Assembly (NCBI GenBank): GCA_963714255.1
Contig: CAVQNU010000018.1
Span: forward strand, 1-64,000
Direction of reading: 5' to 3'
From: Rhodovastum sp963714255
Lineage (GTDB): Bacteria > Pseudomonadota > Alphaproteobacteria > Acetobacterales > Acetobacteraceae
Length of the DNA: 64,000 nucleotides
Made by a program: the position numbers and the translations under genes. Numbering within the stretch: the stretch's first letter is position 1; every line of letters begins with the position of its first letter. Positions 34,984-43,863 of this stretch are shown here, piece after piece. Under the pieces are notes generated by a model. It made no database searches, had not been told where the DNA came from, and saw only the letters and a list, made by a program, of their open reading frames with translations.

Positions 34984-35727
34984 TCAGCTTGCGAGCAGGG
35001 CAAGTGCCGCGCGCAAATCCACCCGCCCGTCATACAGCGCCCGGCCGACGATCACACCGTCGATCACCCCTTTCCCGCCCGACCGCGCCGCCCGCTGCAG
35101 CGCCGCCAGATCCGCCAGGCTGCCGACCCCGCCGGAGGCGATCACCGGAGTCGAAATCTGCGCCGCGAGGTCGATCGTTTGCTCCAGGTTGAGCCCGGAC
35201 AGCATGCCGTCGCGGCTGATATCGGTGTAAATGATCGCCGCCGCCCCGGCATCCTCGAAGCGCAGCGCCAGATCGAGCGCCTTCATGCTGGACGTCTCCG
35301 CCCAGCCCTCGGTGGCCACGAACCCGTCGCGCGCGTCGATGCCCACCGCGATGCGGCCGGGATAGGCCGCGCAGGCCTGCTTCACCAGCGGCGGATTTTT
35401 CGCCGCCGCACTGCCCAGGATCACCCGCCGCACCCCCGCCTCCAGCCAGGCGCGGATACCGGCGAGGCCGCGGATGCCCCCGCCCAGTTGCACCGGAATG
35501 GATACGCTCGCCAGGATGGCGCGCACCGCGTCGGCGTTCACCGGCCTGCCCGCGAACGCGCCGTTGAGGTCCACCACATGCAGCCAGCGGCAGCCCGCAT
35601 CCTGCCACGCCCGCGCCTGCCCGCCGGGGTCGTCGGAATAGACCGTGGCGTCGGCCATCTCGCCGCGCCGCAGCCGCACGCAGGCACCATCCTTGAGGTC
35701 GATGGCCGGATACAGCGTCAGTCCCAT
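34984..35727 (-). CDS. hisA: ProFAR isomerase HisA
   Basis: Isomerises the ribosyl carboxamide of histidine synthesis. 247 residues, TIM barrel related to hisF, with Asp9 (PAIDLKDG) and the second acid in IIYTDISRDGM. The ATG lies inside the end of the GNAT gene (10-base overlap), so translation is likely coupled. Confidence 0.97.
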   Translation of the reverse strand: MGLTLYPAIDLKDGACVRLRRGEMADATVYSDDPGGQARAWQDAGCRWLHVVDLNGAFAGRPVNADAVRAILASVSIPVQLGGGIRGLAGIRAWLEAGVRRVILGSAAAKNPPLVKQACAAYPGRIAVGIDARDGFVATEGWAETSSMKALDLALRFEDAGAAAIIYTDISRDGMLSGLNLEQTIDLAAQISTPVIASGGVGSLADLAALQRAARSGGKGVIDGVIVGRALYDGRVDLRAALALLAS

Positions 35728-36287
35728 CCGGCCACCCGTCCGCCTTGCTGCAGCAGCTTGAAATAATACACGCCGCGAATGGTGCGCCCGCCCGCCCGCG
35801 CATAGGCCGGGTGGATGCCCCAGCGGAGGAAGCCGAGCGACTCATACAGCGCGATCGCCGCCTCCTGGGTCTCGCGCACATCCAGGTTCAGCACCTGATA
35901 GCCGAGCGCCCGCGCCGCCTCTTCCACCCGCTCGGTCAGCAGCTTGGCCAGGCCGTGGCCGCGCGCATACGGAACGATAAACGAGTGCATCAGCGTGGCG
36001 GCGAAAGCCTGCGCCTCGTTGTTGCGCGGCGGGCGCACCAGTTGCGCCGAGCCGACGATGATGCCGTCCGAACGCGCCAGGAACAACTCCCGTTCGGGCA
36101 CCAGCAGCACCCCCTTGAAATACCGCTCCAGCGCCATCCGGCCGGGCGGGTGCACCCAGCCGAACCCGCCGCCGTCGATGATGGCGGCATCGGCGGCCTC
36201 GCACAGCGCCGCCAGATCGTCGTCGGTAATGCTGGAGACGCGCTCCACTTCCATTTTTGCCGGCGGGAAAGGCCCGGTTTCCGACAT
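35718..36287 (-). CDS. GNAT-family N-acetyltransferase
   Basis: 189 residues. The GNAT fold shows motif A YARGHGLAKLL (the CoA pyrophosphate loop) and motif B LNLDVRETQEAAIALYES. Substrate unknown. It is placed between hisH and hisA and overlaps hisA by ten bases, so it belongs to the histidine transcript without a known role there. ATG 36287 is chosen over the preceding GTG. In some alphaproteobacteria a similar acetyltransferase occupies this slot. Confidence 0.75.
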   Translation of the reverse strand: MSETGPFPPAKMEVERVSSITDDDLAALCEAADAAIIDGGGFGWVHPPGRMALERYFKGVLLVPERELFLARSDGIIVGSAQLVRPPRNNEAQAFAATLMHSFIVPYARGHGLAKLLTERVEEAARALGYQVLNLDVRETQEAAIALYESLGFLRWGIHPAYARAGGRTIRGVYYFKLLQQGGRVAGWD

Positions 36288-36305
36288 CACTAAGGTGTCC
36301 GCATC

Positions 36306-36944
36306 TTAGGGTATCCACCGCAGGAAATTGCCCAGGATGCGCAGGCCGACCTCCTGGCTTTTCTCGACGTGGAACTGCGTGCCGGCCCGGTTATCGCGTG
36401 CCACGATCGCCACAACGTCGCCGCCATACTCGGTGGTGGCGATGCACTCCGCCGGATCGCCGCCGGTCAGCGCGTAGCTGTGCACGAAATAGGCATGATC
36501 GCCCGGCAGCAGCCCTTCCAGCAGTTTGTGCGCGCCCGGCTCGAACACCAGTTCGTTCCAGCCCATTTGCGGCAGGCGCAGCCCGCCCGCCGGATGCATG
36601 GCGGCGATCTCGCCGCGGACCCAGCCGAACCCCGGCGTCACCGCGTGTTCCAGCCCGCGCTCCGCCATCAGCTGCATGCCCACGCAAATGCCGAGGAAGG
36701 GCTTTCCCGCCTCCACCCCCGCCAGCACCGCCTCGCGCAGTCCCGCAATGGCGGACAGGCCGGCGGCGCAATCGGCGAAGGCGCCCTGGCCGGGCAGCAC
36801 GATCCGGTCGGCCCGTGCCACCGCGCCGGGATCAGCCGTCACCTGCACCTGGGCATCGATGCCGTCCCTGGCCGCCGCCAGCGCCAGCGCCCGCGAGGCC
36901 GAGGCCAGGTTGCCGCTGCCATAATCGATCACCGCAACCCTCAC
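36306..36944 (-). CDS. hisH: Imidazole glycerol phosphate synthase glutaminase subunit
   Basis: Hydrolyses glutamine and passes ammonia to HisF. 212 residues, with the nucleophile Cys in GICVGMQ and the catalytic His-x-Glu in FHVEKSQ. Start is GTG 36944, overlapping the stop of the DUF2628 gene as GTGA. hisF, hisA and hisE follow downstream. Confidence 0.96.
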   Translation of the reverse strand: MRVAVIDYGSGNLASASRALALAAARDGIDAQVQVTADPGAVARADRIVLPGQGAFADCAAGLSAIAGLREAVLAGVEAGKPFLGICVGMQLMAERGLEHAVTPGFGWVRGEIAAMHPAGGLRLPQMGWNELVFEPGAHKLLEGLLPGDHAYFVHSYALTGGDPAECIATTEYGGDVVAIVARDNRAGTQFHVEKSQEVGLRILGNFLRWIP

Positions 36945-37305
36945 GCCACCGCCTCCCGCACCAGTTCCGGCCGCTGGTCAAGCAGGCGCTGCACCGCATC
37001 GTCCCCGGTCGCCGCCGCCACCACATGGGACAGGACAAACCCGCGCCGGGCCAGCGCGCCGCGACGGCAATCCTGGCCGAACAAACCAAGACCCCAGACC
37101 AGCGTCAGACGCCAGGATAACCCGCAGCGGCCCTTGCGTGAGGCGCCACAACCGCCGCCTCGGCACAAAGCGCCAGCCCGGCGGCGATCCAGGCGCTATG
37201 CACCGCCAGCCAGAACGGGCCTAGCAACGCGGCTGGCCAGGAGAAGGACTCGGGCACGAGCACCGGCGCGGTGCCTGCCCGGAGATGGACCGTGTAGGTG
37301 TTCAT
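36941..37305 (-). pseudogene. DUF2628-type small membrane protein, frameshifted
   Basis: Starts MNTYTVHLRAG (ATG 37305) and has ESFSWPAALLGPFWLAVHS, an opening typical of DUF2628 proteins. The first frame stops at 37105-37107. The remainder, with LTLVWGLGLFGQD and then ALARRGFVLSHVVAAA, is in another frame and ends at 36941. Adding one base near 37105-37115 joins them into about 121 residues, the usual size. It overlaps hisH and lies downstream of hisB; Acetobacteraceae often carry such a gene here. It may be an assembly indel or real decay. Confidence 0.7.
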
Positions 37306-37316
37306 AGCAAAAACAA

Positions 37317-37380
37317 GAAAAGGCCAGGGCTCTGCCCTGGACCCGCCAAGGGCCGAGAGGCCCCTGGACCCCATTCGTTA
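37317..37380. repeat. Intergenic inverted repeat, copy 6
   Basis: Core CCAGGGCTCTGCCCTGG followed by GGCCGAGAGGCC and TGGACCCCATTCGTTAA. It lies between hisB and the DUF2628 gene, all on one strand. Confidence 0.78.
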
Positions 37381-37381
37381 A

Positions 37382-37971
37382 TCATAGCGCACCCTTGGTC
37401 GACGGTACAACGCCGGCCGCCCTTGCATCCGGCTCTACCGCCATCCGCAAGGCACGGGCCACCGCCTTGAAAGAGGCTTCCGCCACATGGTGCGCGTTGT
37501 TGCCGGCCTTGCGGGTCACATGCAGCGTGAACAGGCCATTGAACGCCAGGGCGCGGAAAAACTCCTCGAACAATTCGGTGTCCATGCTGCCCACCTTGTC
37601 GCGCGCGAACGCCACGTCCCAGGCCAGGAAAGCCCGGCCGGACAAATCCACCGCCGCCTCCGCCAACGCCTCATCCATCGGCACATGGCATGGCCGAACC
37701 GCCTGATGCCCCGCTTGTCGCCGAGAGCACGCGCCAGCGCCTGGCCGATCACGATGCCCACATCCTCAGTCGTGTGATGGAAATCGATATACAGATCGCC
37801 CTTCGCTCGCACGGCAAGATCGAATATGCCGTGCCGCGCCAGCGCGGTCAGCATATGGTCCAGAAATCCAATGCCGGTGTCGATCTCGCCCCGGCCGCCG
37901 CCGTCGAGGTCGAGCGTAACGGTGATGTCGGTCTCGGACGTGGTCCGGGTCAGAGTTGCATTGCGTGACAT
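37382..37971 (-). pseudogene. hisB: Imidazoleglycerol-phosphate dehydratase hisB, one-base deletion
   Basis: HisB dehydrates imidazole glycerol phosphate in histidine synthesis. The N-terminal part from ATG 37971 shows TGIGFLDHMLTALARHG and DFHHTTEDVGI, both manganese-binding motifs. After GIRRFGHA (about 37690) the sequence leaves frame, and PMDEALAEAAVDLSGR continues in the next one to the stop at 37382. One T inserted between 37686 and 37687 gives the standard GHAYVPMDE. The repaired protein is 196 residues, normal length. Since a free-living phototroph needs this enzyme, an assembly error is more likely than decay. Confidence 0.88.
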
Positions 37972-38100
37972 AAACGCAGCACTAGCCCAAATCGGTCCGG
38001 CGCGGCAAACGTCGCGACATGCGCCGGCTTGTCGGATCAGCGCTGCGCCAGGCGCGCGGGTGCTTGCACCGGCACGTGGCGGCGCGCCATCTGGCGCGGG

Positions 38101-38664
38101 ATGAACATTCCCTCCCCGCACGATCCCATCGGCTGGCACGGCACCACCATCCTGTGCGTCCGCCGCGGCGCGCAGGTGGCCATGGCTGGCGACGGCCAGG
38201 TCACCCTCGGCCAGACCGTCATCAAGGGCAACGCCCGCAAGGTGCGCCGCATCGGCCCGGGCAATACCATCCTGTCCGGCTTCGCCGGCGCCACCGCCGA
38301 CGCTTTCACCCTGCTGGAACGGCTGGAAGCCAAGCTCGAACGCTTCCCCGGCCAACTCGAACGCGCCTGCGTGGAACTCGCCAAGGACTGGCGCACCGAC
38401 CGCTATCTGCGCCGGCTGGAAGCCATGATGGCGGTGGCCGACCGCGACCACTCCTACACGCTCACCGGCAACGGCGACGTGCTGGAACCGGAAGACGGCA
38501 TTATCGCCATCGGCTCGGGCGGCAATTACGCGCTCGCCGCGGCGCGCGCGCTGATCGAGGTGCCCGACCTATCGGCCGAACAAGTGGCCCGCCGCGCCAT
38601 GAAAATCGCCGGCGATATCTGCGTCTATACCAATCATTCGGTCGTCGTCGAGACGATCGGCTAG
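38101..38664 (+). CDS. hslV: ATP-dependent protease subunit HslV
   Basis: Proteasome-like peptidase of the HslUV complex. 187 residues. The propeptide ends at WHG and the mature chain begins TTILCVRR, with the N-terminal threonine nucleophile and GDGQVTLG behind it. ATG 38101 is selected as the start with the short conserved propeptide. hslU follows after seven bases. Confidence 0.95.
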   Translation: MNIPSPHDPIGWHGTTILCVRRGAQVAMAGDGQVTLGQTVIKGNARKVRRIGPGNTILSGFAGATADAFTLLERLEAKLERFPGQLERACVELAKDWRTDRYLRRLEAMMAVADRDHSYTLTGNGDVLEPEDGIIAIGSGGNYALAAARALIEVPDLSAEQVARRAMKIAGDICVYTNHSVVVETIG

Positions 38665-38671
38665 GACCCAC

Positions 38672-39991
38672 ATGGACGTCCCGACCTACTCGCCCCGCGA
38701 GATCGTTTCTGAGTTAGATCGTTTCATTGTCGGTCAGACCGACGCCAAGCGGGCGGTCGCCATCGCCTTGCGCAACCGCTGGCGCCGCCAGCAACTGCCC
38801 GAGGCGCTGCGCGAGGAAGTGGTGCCGAAGAACATCCTCATGATCGGCCCGACCGGCTGCGGCAAAACCGAAATCGCCCGCCGCCTCGCCCGGCTCGCCC
38901 AGGCGCCGTTCCTGAAGGTGGAGGCCACCAAATTCACCGAAGTCGGCTATGTCGGCCGCGACGTGGAAAGCATCGCCCGCAACCTGGTCGAAGTCAGCAT
39001 CACCATGCTGCGCGACGCGTCCCGCCGCGAGGTGCAGGCGAAGGCCGAGCTCGCCGCCGAGGAGCGGCTGATCACCGCGCTCTGCGGCGAGAAGGCCGCC
39101 GCCGACACGCGCTCCAAATTCCGCCGCATGCTGCGCAACGGCGAGCTTGAACAGAACGAAATCGAAGTGGCGGTCGCCGAGGCGCCGGTGAACCCGATCG
39201 GTCAGTTCGACATCCCCGGCATGCCGCCCGCCCAGATGCTCAATCTCGGCGACATGATGAAAGGCATGTTCGGCCGCCCGCCGCAGCCGCGCAAAATGAC
39301 CGTGGAAGCGGCCCGCCGCGCGTTGGAGCGCGAGGAAGCCGACAAGCTGCTCGACAACGACCGCCTGGTGAAGGACGCGGTGGCGCATGCCGAGAACAAC
39401 GGCATCGTGTTTCTCGACGAAATCAACAAGGTCTGCGCCCGCACCACCGAGGGCGGTTTCCGCGGCGGCGACGTGTCGCGCGAGGGCGTGCAGCGCGACC
39501 TGCTGCCGCTGATCGAGGGCACCACGGTCTCCACCAAGCACGGCCCGATCAAGACCGATCACATTCTGTTCATCGCGTCCGGCGCCTTCCACCTCGCCAA
39601 GCCGGCCGACCTGCTGCCGGAGTTGCAAGGCCGCCTGCCGATCCGGGTGGAACTCGCGCCGCTGTCACGCGAGGATTTGCGCCGGATTCTGACCGAGCCG
39701 GAAGCGTCATTGATCAAGCAGTATCAGGCGCTGATCGGCACCGAGGGGGTGTCGCTGATCTTCACCGAGGACTCGGTGGATGCGCTCGCCGATCTGGCGG
39801 CCGACATCAACGACCGGGTGGAGAACATCGGCGCAAGGCGGCTGCACACGGTGCTGGAGAAGCTGCTGGAGGAGATTTCCTTCACGGCGAGCGACCGCGG
39901 CGGCCAGAAGGTGGTGGTGGACGCTGCCTATGTCCGCGAGCGCGTCGCCCCGCTGGCGCAGAAGGGGGATTTGAGCCGGTTCATTTTGTAG
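38672..39991 (+). CDS. hslU: ATP-dependent protease ATPase subunit HslU
   Basis: AAA+ unfoldase of HslUV. 439 residues: Walker A GPTGCGKTE near residue 56, the I domain (about 110-240), Walker B IVFLDEINK, and a C-terminal domain ending in FIL, the tail that docks into HslV. Directly after hslV. Confidence 0.97.
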   Translation: MDVPTYSPREIVSELDRFIVGQTDAKRAVAIALRNRWRRQQLPEALREEVVPKNILMIGPTGCGKTEIARRLARLAQAPFLKVEATKFTEVGYVGRDVESIARNLVEVSITMLRDASRREVQAKAELAAEERLITALCGEKAAADTRSKFRRMLRNGELEQNEIEVAVAEAPVNPIGQFDIPGMPPAQMLNLGDMMKGMFGRPPQPRKMTVEAARRALEREEADKLLDNDRLVKDAVAHAENNGIVFLDEINKVCARTTEGGFRGGDVSREGVQRDLLPLIEGTTVSTKHGPIKTDHILFIASGAFHLAKPADLLPELQGRLPIRVELAPLSREDLRRILTEPEASLIKQYQALIGTEGVSLIFTEDSVDALADLAADINDRVENIGARRLHTVLEKLLEEISFTASDRGGQKVVVDAAYVRERVAPLAQKGDLSRFIL

Positions 39992-40010
39992 GGGCCGGTT
40001 CGCAGGGATG

Positions 40011-40147
40011 AAGCAAGGAAGGCCAGGGCTCTGCCCTGGACCCGCCAAGGGGCAGTGGCCCCTTGGAACCCATTACTTAAGTATTGGGGTCAAGGGGGCC
40101 GCTGCCCCCTTGCGGGTCCAGGGCAGAGCCCTGGCCTTCCTTGCTTT
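40011..40147. repeat. 137-base inverted repeat, copy 7
   Basis: Best-preserved large copy. Left half: AAGCAAGGAAGGCC, CCAGGGCTCTGCCCTGG, CCAAGGGGC/GCCCCTTGG. Centre: ACTTAAGT. Right half mirrors the left. It fills the whole convergent gap between hslU and nth. Confidence 0.88.
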
Positions 40148-40810
40148 CTATGCCGCCGTCTTATCCGGATACTTGCACCACGCCGCCCCCACGCACCGCC
40201 AGCACTCCGGCCGGCGCGCCTTGCACACGTAGCGCCCGTGCAGGATCAGCCAGTGATGTGCGTCCCGCAGCAGGTCGGGCGGAACCCGCTCGAGCAGCGC
40301 GTCCTCCACTTCCCGCGGCGTTTTCCCGGGTGCGATCCCGGTGCGGTTGCCCAGTCGGAATATGTGGGTATCCACTGCCATGGTCGACTCGCCGAACGCC
40401 ACGTTCAGCACCACGTTGGCGGTTTTCCGCCCCACGCCCGGCAGCGCCTCCAGCGCCGCGCGGTCGCGCGGCACCTGGCCGCCGTGGCGCTCGACCAGCA
40501 GGCGGGAGAGTTCCGCCACGTTGCGCGCCTTGCCCTGCCACAGCCCGATGGTGCGGATATGCCGGGCCACGCCGTCGGCGCCCAGCGCCGCCATCGCCGC
40601 CGGTGTCGGCGCCGCGGCGAACAGCCCGGGCGTCGCCTTGTTCACCGAGGCGTCGGTGGCCTGTGCTGACAGCACCACCGCCACCAGCAAGGTGAACGGG
40701 TCGGCATACGCCAGTTCGCTGCGCGGGTCCGGGTTGGCGCGTTGCAGCGCTTCAAGAAATGACCGCACCTCGGTGCGCGTCATCGGCTCGCCCGGGGGCG
40801 GCGTCGCCAT
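40148..40810 (-). CDS. nth: Endonuclease III
   Basis: DNA glycosylase/AP lyase for oxidised pyrimidines. 220 residues, with the helix-hairpin-helix LPGVGRKTANVVL holding the catalytic Lys, Asp in AVDTHIFR, and the [4Fe-4S] ligands as Cys-x6-Cys-x2-Cys-x5-Cys at the C-terminus (CKARRPEC, then C and C). It faces hslU across repeat copy 7. Confidence 0.95.
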   Translation of the reverse strand: MATPPPGEPMTRTEVRSFLEALQRANPDPRSELAYADPFTLLVAVVLSAQATDASVNKATPGLFAAAPTPAAMAALGADGVARHIRTIGLWQGKARNVAELSRLLVERHGGQVPRDRAALEALPGVGRKTANVVLNVAFGESTMAVDTHIFRLGNRTGIAPGKTPREVEDALLERVPPDLLRDAHHWLILHGRYVCKARRPECWRCVGAAWCKYPDKTAA

Positions 40811-40839
40811 CTTCGAGGAGGGTCGGCGCCGGGCCGGCC

Positions 40840-41334
40840 TTATTGCCCGGCCTCGGGCACCAGCGACTTGACGAGGTCGAAAACCCGCTTGCGCACCCCG
40901 GCATCAGTGATACGATAGTAAGCGCGCACAAGTTCCAGCGTCTCGCGCCGGTTTAACGTATCGTCACCGAAGCTTTCCTGCTGATCGCCAAAACCGGTCA
41001 CCGGGCGGCTAAGCGGGCGTGGTCCGCCGACGCTCTCCGGCATGTCGTCGTAAAAAAACGCGATCGGCACGTCGAGCACGCGCGATAAATCAAACAGCCG
41101 CGACGCCCCGACCCGGTTCATCCCGCGTTCGTATTTCTGCACCTGCTGGAAGGTCAGCCCGAGCGCTTCGCCCAGCCGCTCCTGCGACAGCCCCATCAAC
41201 GTGCGGCGCAGGCGGATGCGCGACCCGACATGCACATCGATGGGATTCGGACGGGATTCCTTCTCGGCGCGATCGGGACGGGCCTCGGCTGCTGCACCGT
41301 GCCGCATCTCTGCCTCGCCGCTTTCGGCTGACAT
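40840..41334 (-). CDS. XRE-family regulator, first of a paralogous pair
   Basis: 164 residues. The helix-turn-helix is in LGEALGLTFQQVQKYERG, and DVHVGSRIRLRRTLMGLSQ precedes it. It resembles the Acetobacteraceae/Rhizobiales regulators of the SinR/CtrA-linked helix-turn-helix group whose downstream half begins RRETLELVRAYYRIT. AGGAG nine bases before ATG 41334 sets the start. It is followed upstream by a second, clearly related regulator. Confidence 0.8.
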   Translation of the reverse strand: MSAESGEAEMRHGAAAEARPDRAEKESRPNPIDVHVGSRIRLRRTLMGLSQERLGEALGLTFQQVQKYERGMNRVGASRLFDLSRVLDVPIAFFYDDMPESVGGPRPLSRPVTGFGDQQESFGDDTLNRRETLELVRAYYRITDAGVRKRVFDLVKSLVPEAGQ

Positions 41335-41533
41335 TGCTATCCGCTCCTGTTCCACCCCCGACGGCGCCGAGACACCAAATGAGGTTGATGGAACGTTAAC
41401 GCCACAACCCAGGATCGTCAACAAGAGAATAAATTAAAGTCGTCTTGTCCAAAAATTGAAACGTCACTATGCCACCAAACCCACCTTTCACCACCGGGCA
41501 CCCGGCGCGCTGCCAGGGAAAACCTGCATTCCC

Positions 41534-41983
41534 TCAGTGGGTCGGATCCGAGCCGAGAGAACGGACGAGCTCAAGCACATGGCGCCGGACACCAGTATCG
41601 GTGATGCGCGAAAATGCACGTATGAGGTCGAGCGTCTCGCGCCGGCTCAGCACGTCACCGTCCAAATTCTCCTGCAATTCGTGCATCCCCCTTGTGCCGC
41701 CGGACGGTTCGGCCCGGCCGCCGGGCGCGGCCTCGAAAAAATAGCCGATCGGCACGTCCAGCGCGCGCATCAGGTCATGCAACCGCGAGGCCCCGACCCG
41801 GTTCAGCCCGCGTTCGTATTTCTGCACCTGCTGGAAGCTGACCCCCAGCGCTGTCCCCAACTGTTCCTGCGAAATGCCCAGCGACGTGCGGCGCTGGCGG
41901 ATCTGCTGGCCGACATGCACGTCGATCGGATTGGGCCGTAAAACCGCCTCCTCGTGATCGTCGCCATAACCGCCTGACATCAT
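41534..41983 (-). CDS. XRE-family regulator, second of a paralogous pair
   Basis: 149 residues with the same architecture as the gene at 40840: helix-turn-helix LGTALGVSFQQVQKYERG and a C-terminal RRETLDLIRAFSRIT. The two proteins match at most core positions and differ in their tails, so they arose by duplication. Two adjacent ATGs (41983, 41980) are possible starts. The 199 bases between the genes are AT-richer than the surroundings (41430-41470). Targets unknown. Confidence 0.8.
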   Translation of the reverse strand: MMSGGYGDDHEEAVLRPNPIDVHVGQQIRQRRTSLGISQEQLGTALGVSFQQVQKYERGLNRVGASRLHDLMRALDVPIGYFFEAAPGGRAEPSGGTRGMHELQENLDGDVLSRRETLDLIRAFSRITDTGVRRHVLELVRSLGSDPTH

Positions 41984-42061
41984 CCGTCCTTTTCCCAGCG
42001 GCCACCGTCAAACCAGTCCGGTTGCACAATATCGTAGCCACTCAACCGGGGATCATCAATA

Positions 42062-43597
42062 TCACGTCAAATCGCCGCTAGGACCGATCGGGTTCAGCCG
42101 CCGCCGCACCGGCACCGCGCCGGCCAGCAGAACCACCGTGCCCAGCAGCAGCGGCACCGCCAGCCCGAGCCGGGCGATTGCCGTCGGCGGCAGATGGCCG
42201 GGCAGCGCGAGCACGAGCACGCCGGCCTGGCCCATGCCCAGCCGCCCGAGTTCCCGCCCGAACGCGTCGAAGCCCACGCTGATGCCGGTGTTGGCCGCGC
42301 GCATCAGCGGCAGCCCTTCCTCCACCGCGCGCAGCCTGGCCGCCGCCAGATGCTGCCGCGGCCCGGTCGAGTTGCCGAACCAGGCGTCGTTGGTCACGTT
42401 CACCAGCCAGTCCGGCCGGTCCGCCGAGTCCGCCACCTGAGAGGGAAAGATCGCCTCATAGCAAATCAGCGGCCCGACCGGCGGCAACCCCGGCACATGC
42501 AGCGTGGCAGGCCCCGGCCCGCCGGCAAACCCGCTGCCCGGCACCACCTGGATCGGCAGCGGGAACCAGCTGGGTTGGTACTCGCCGAAAGGCACCAGAT
42601 GCCATTTGTCGTACACCGCCGCCGGCGGACCATCGTCCAGCAGCGCCATCAGGCTGTTGCGCGGCCGTTGCGCCGCATCGAAACGCACGCTGCCGATCAA
42701 TCCGGGCGCCTGTGCCGCCGCAACGATGGCCGCACGGGCGGCGGGGTCCTGCGCCAGCAGAAACGGGCTCGCGGTTTCCGACCAAACCACCACCGCCGGC
42801 CGGCTGGCTTGCGCCATTCCTTCACGGGTCAGCGCGAGTTCGCGCTCGAAGCTCTCCACCACGAAGGCGCGGTCCCATTTATGCCCCTGCGGCACGTTGC
42901 CCTGCACCAGCACCACATCGAGGCGAGGCGGCGCGGAGACGGGCGCCAGATGCAGCCGCGCCACGCCCGCGCCGGCCCAAACCAGCAGCAGCGACGCCCC
43001 CGCCGCCATGGCACGCCGGCCCAGCGCGGGCGTCGCCGCCAGCAGTAGCGTGAACAGGGTCAGGCCGTGCACGCCCACCCAGGCAGCCGGCTGCAGCGCC
43101 ACGTCGCCGATCGGTCCGGGAATCGCCCACACGCTGCCCCAGGGATTCCAGGGAAACCCGGTGGCGACGAACTGGCGGGCGAGATCGGCCAGCACCCAGG
43201 CGCCGGCCAGCACCGCCACCCGCCGCCAGCCCGGCCGCGCCCACCAGGCGACGGCACAGGGCACGGCGATGAACAGTGCCAGCACCGCCGCCAGCGCCGG
43301 CACCGCCAGCGGCACCAGCCACCAGAACCGCGCCGCCTCAAACAGAATCGCCTCGGTGATCCAGTACAGCCCGACCAAATGGTGGCCGAAGCCGAAACAA
43401 AAGCCGCGCCAGCCGGCCTCGCGCGCGCGCGGACTGCCGCCGATCAGGGCGAGCAGCCCGGGCACCGCGAGCAGCAGCACCGGAATGGCATGCACGGGCG
43501 GCAGCGCGGCGGCCGAGAGCACGCCGAGGCCAAAGGAACCCGCCGCGGCGCGCCAGCCGCGCAGTGCTGACAGACGGGTGAGGAATGCCTGGATCAT
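42062..43597 (-). CDS. lnt: Apolipoprotein N-acyltransferase
   Basis: Third step of lipoprotein maturation, N-acylation of the diacylated cysteine. 511 residues: about six N-terminal helices, then a nitrilase-like periplasmic domain with its catalytic triad, Glu in VVWSET, Lys in YDKWHLVPFG and Cys in ICYEAIFP. ATG 43597 is used; an in-frame start 12 codons earlier is less likely. Confidence 0.93.
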   Translation of the reverse strand: MIQAFLTRLSALRGWRAAAGSFGLGVLSAAALPPVHAIPVLLLAVPGLLALIGGSPRAREAGWRGFCFGFGHHLVGLYWITEAILFEAARFWWLVPLAVPALAAVLALFIAVPCAVAWWARPGWRRVAVLAGAWVLADLARQFVATGFPWNPWGSVWAIPGPIGDVALQPAAWVGVHGLTLFTLLLAATPALGRRAMAAGASLLLVWAGAGVARLHLAPVSAPPRLDVVLVQGNVPQGHKWDRAFVVESFERELALTREGMAQASRPAVVVWSETASPFLLAQDPAARAAIVAAAQAPGLIGSVRFDAAQRPRNSLMALLDDGPPAAVYDKWHLVPFGEYQPSWFPLPIQVVPGSGFAGGPGPATLHVPGLPPVGPLICYEAIFPSQVADSADRPDWLVNVTNDAWFGNSTGPRQHLAAARLRAVEEGLPLMRAANTGISVGFDAFGRELGRLGMGQAGVLVLALPGHLPPTAIARLGLAVPLLLGTVVLLAGAVPVRRRLNPIGPSGDLT

Positions 43598-43636
43598 GCG
43601 CGGGGCGCTACACGCGCGGCGAGTATAGCGCAAGCG

Positions 43637-43774
43637 TAAGGAAGGCCAGGGCTCTGCCCTGGACCCGCCAGGGGGCAGTGGCCCCCTGGACCCCGCTACT
43701 TAAGACAATTGTTATGAGAGGGCGTCAGGCCACTGGCCCCTGGCGGGACCAGGGCAGAGCCCTGGCCTCTCTTC
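43637..43774. repeat. 138-base inverted repeat, copy 8 (divergent gap)
   Basis: Left half has CCAGGGCTCTGCCCTGG and CCAGGGGGC/GCCCCCTGG. The right half repeats the outer stem but the inner part is altered (CCACTGGCCCCTGGCGGG). Centre contains ACAATTGT. Unlike the others it lies between the 5' ends of lnt and the next gene, which are divergent. Confidence 0.78.
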
Positions 43775-43863
43775 CGCCGCGATGACCAGGAACCGTCACT
43801 GGACACCGTTCAACCCACGCTGGCAGTCACCGCCGCGAAGTTTTCGCCTTGGGAACCGCCGCA

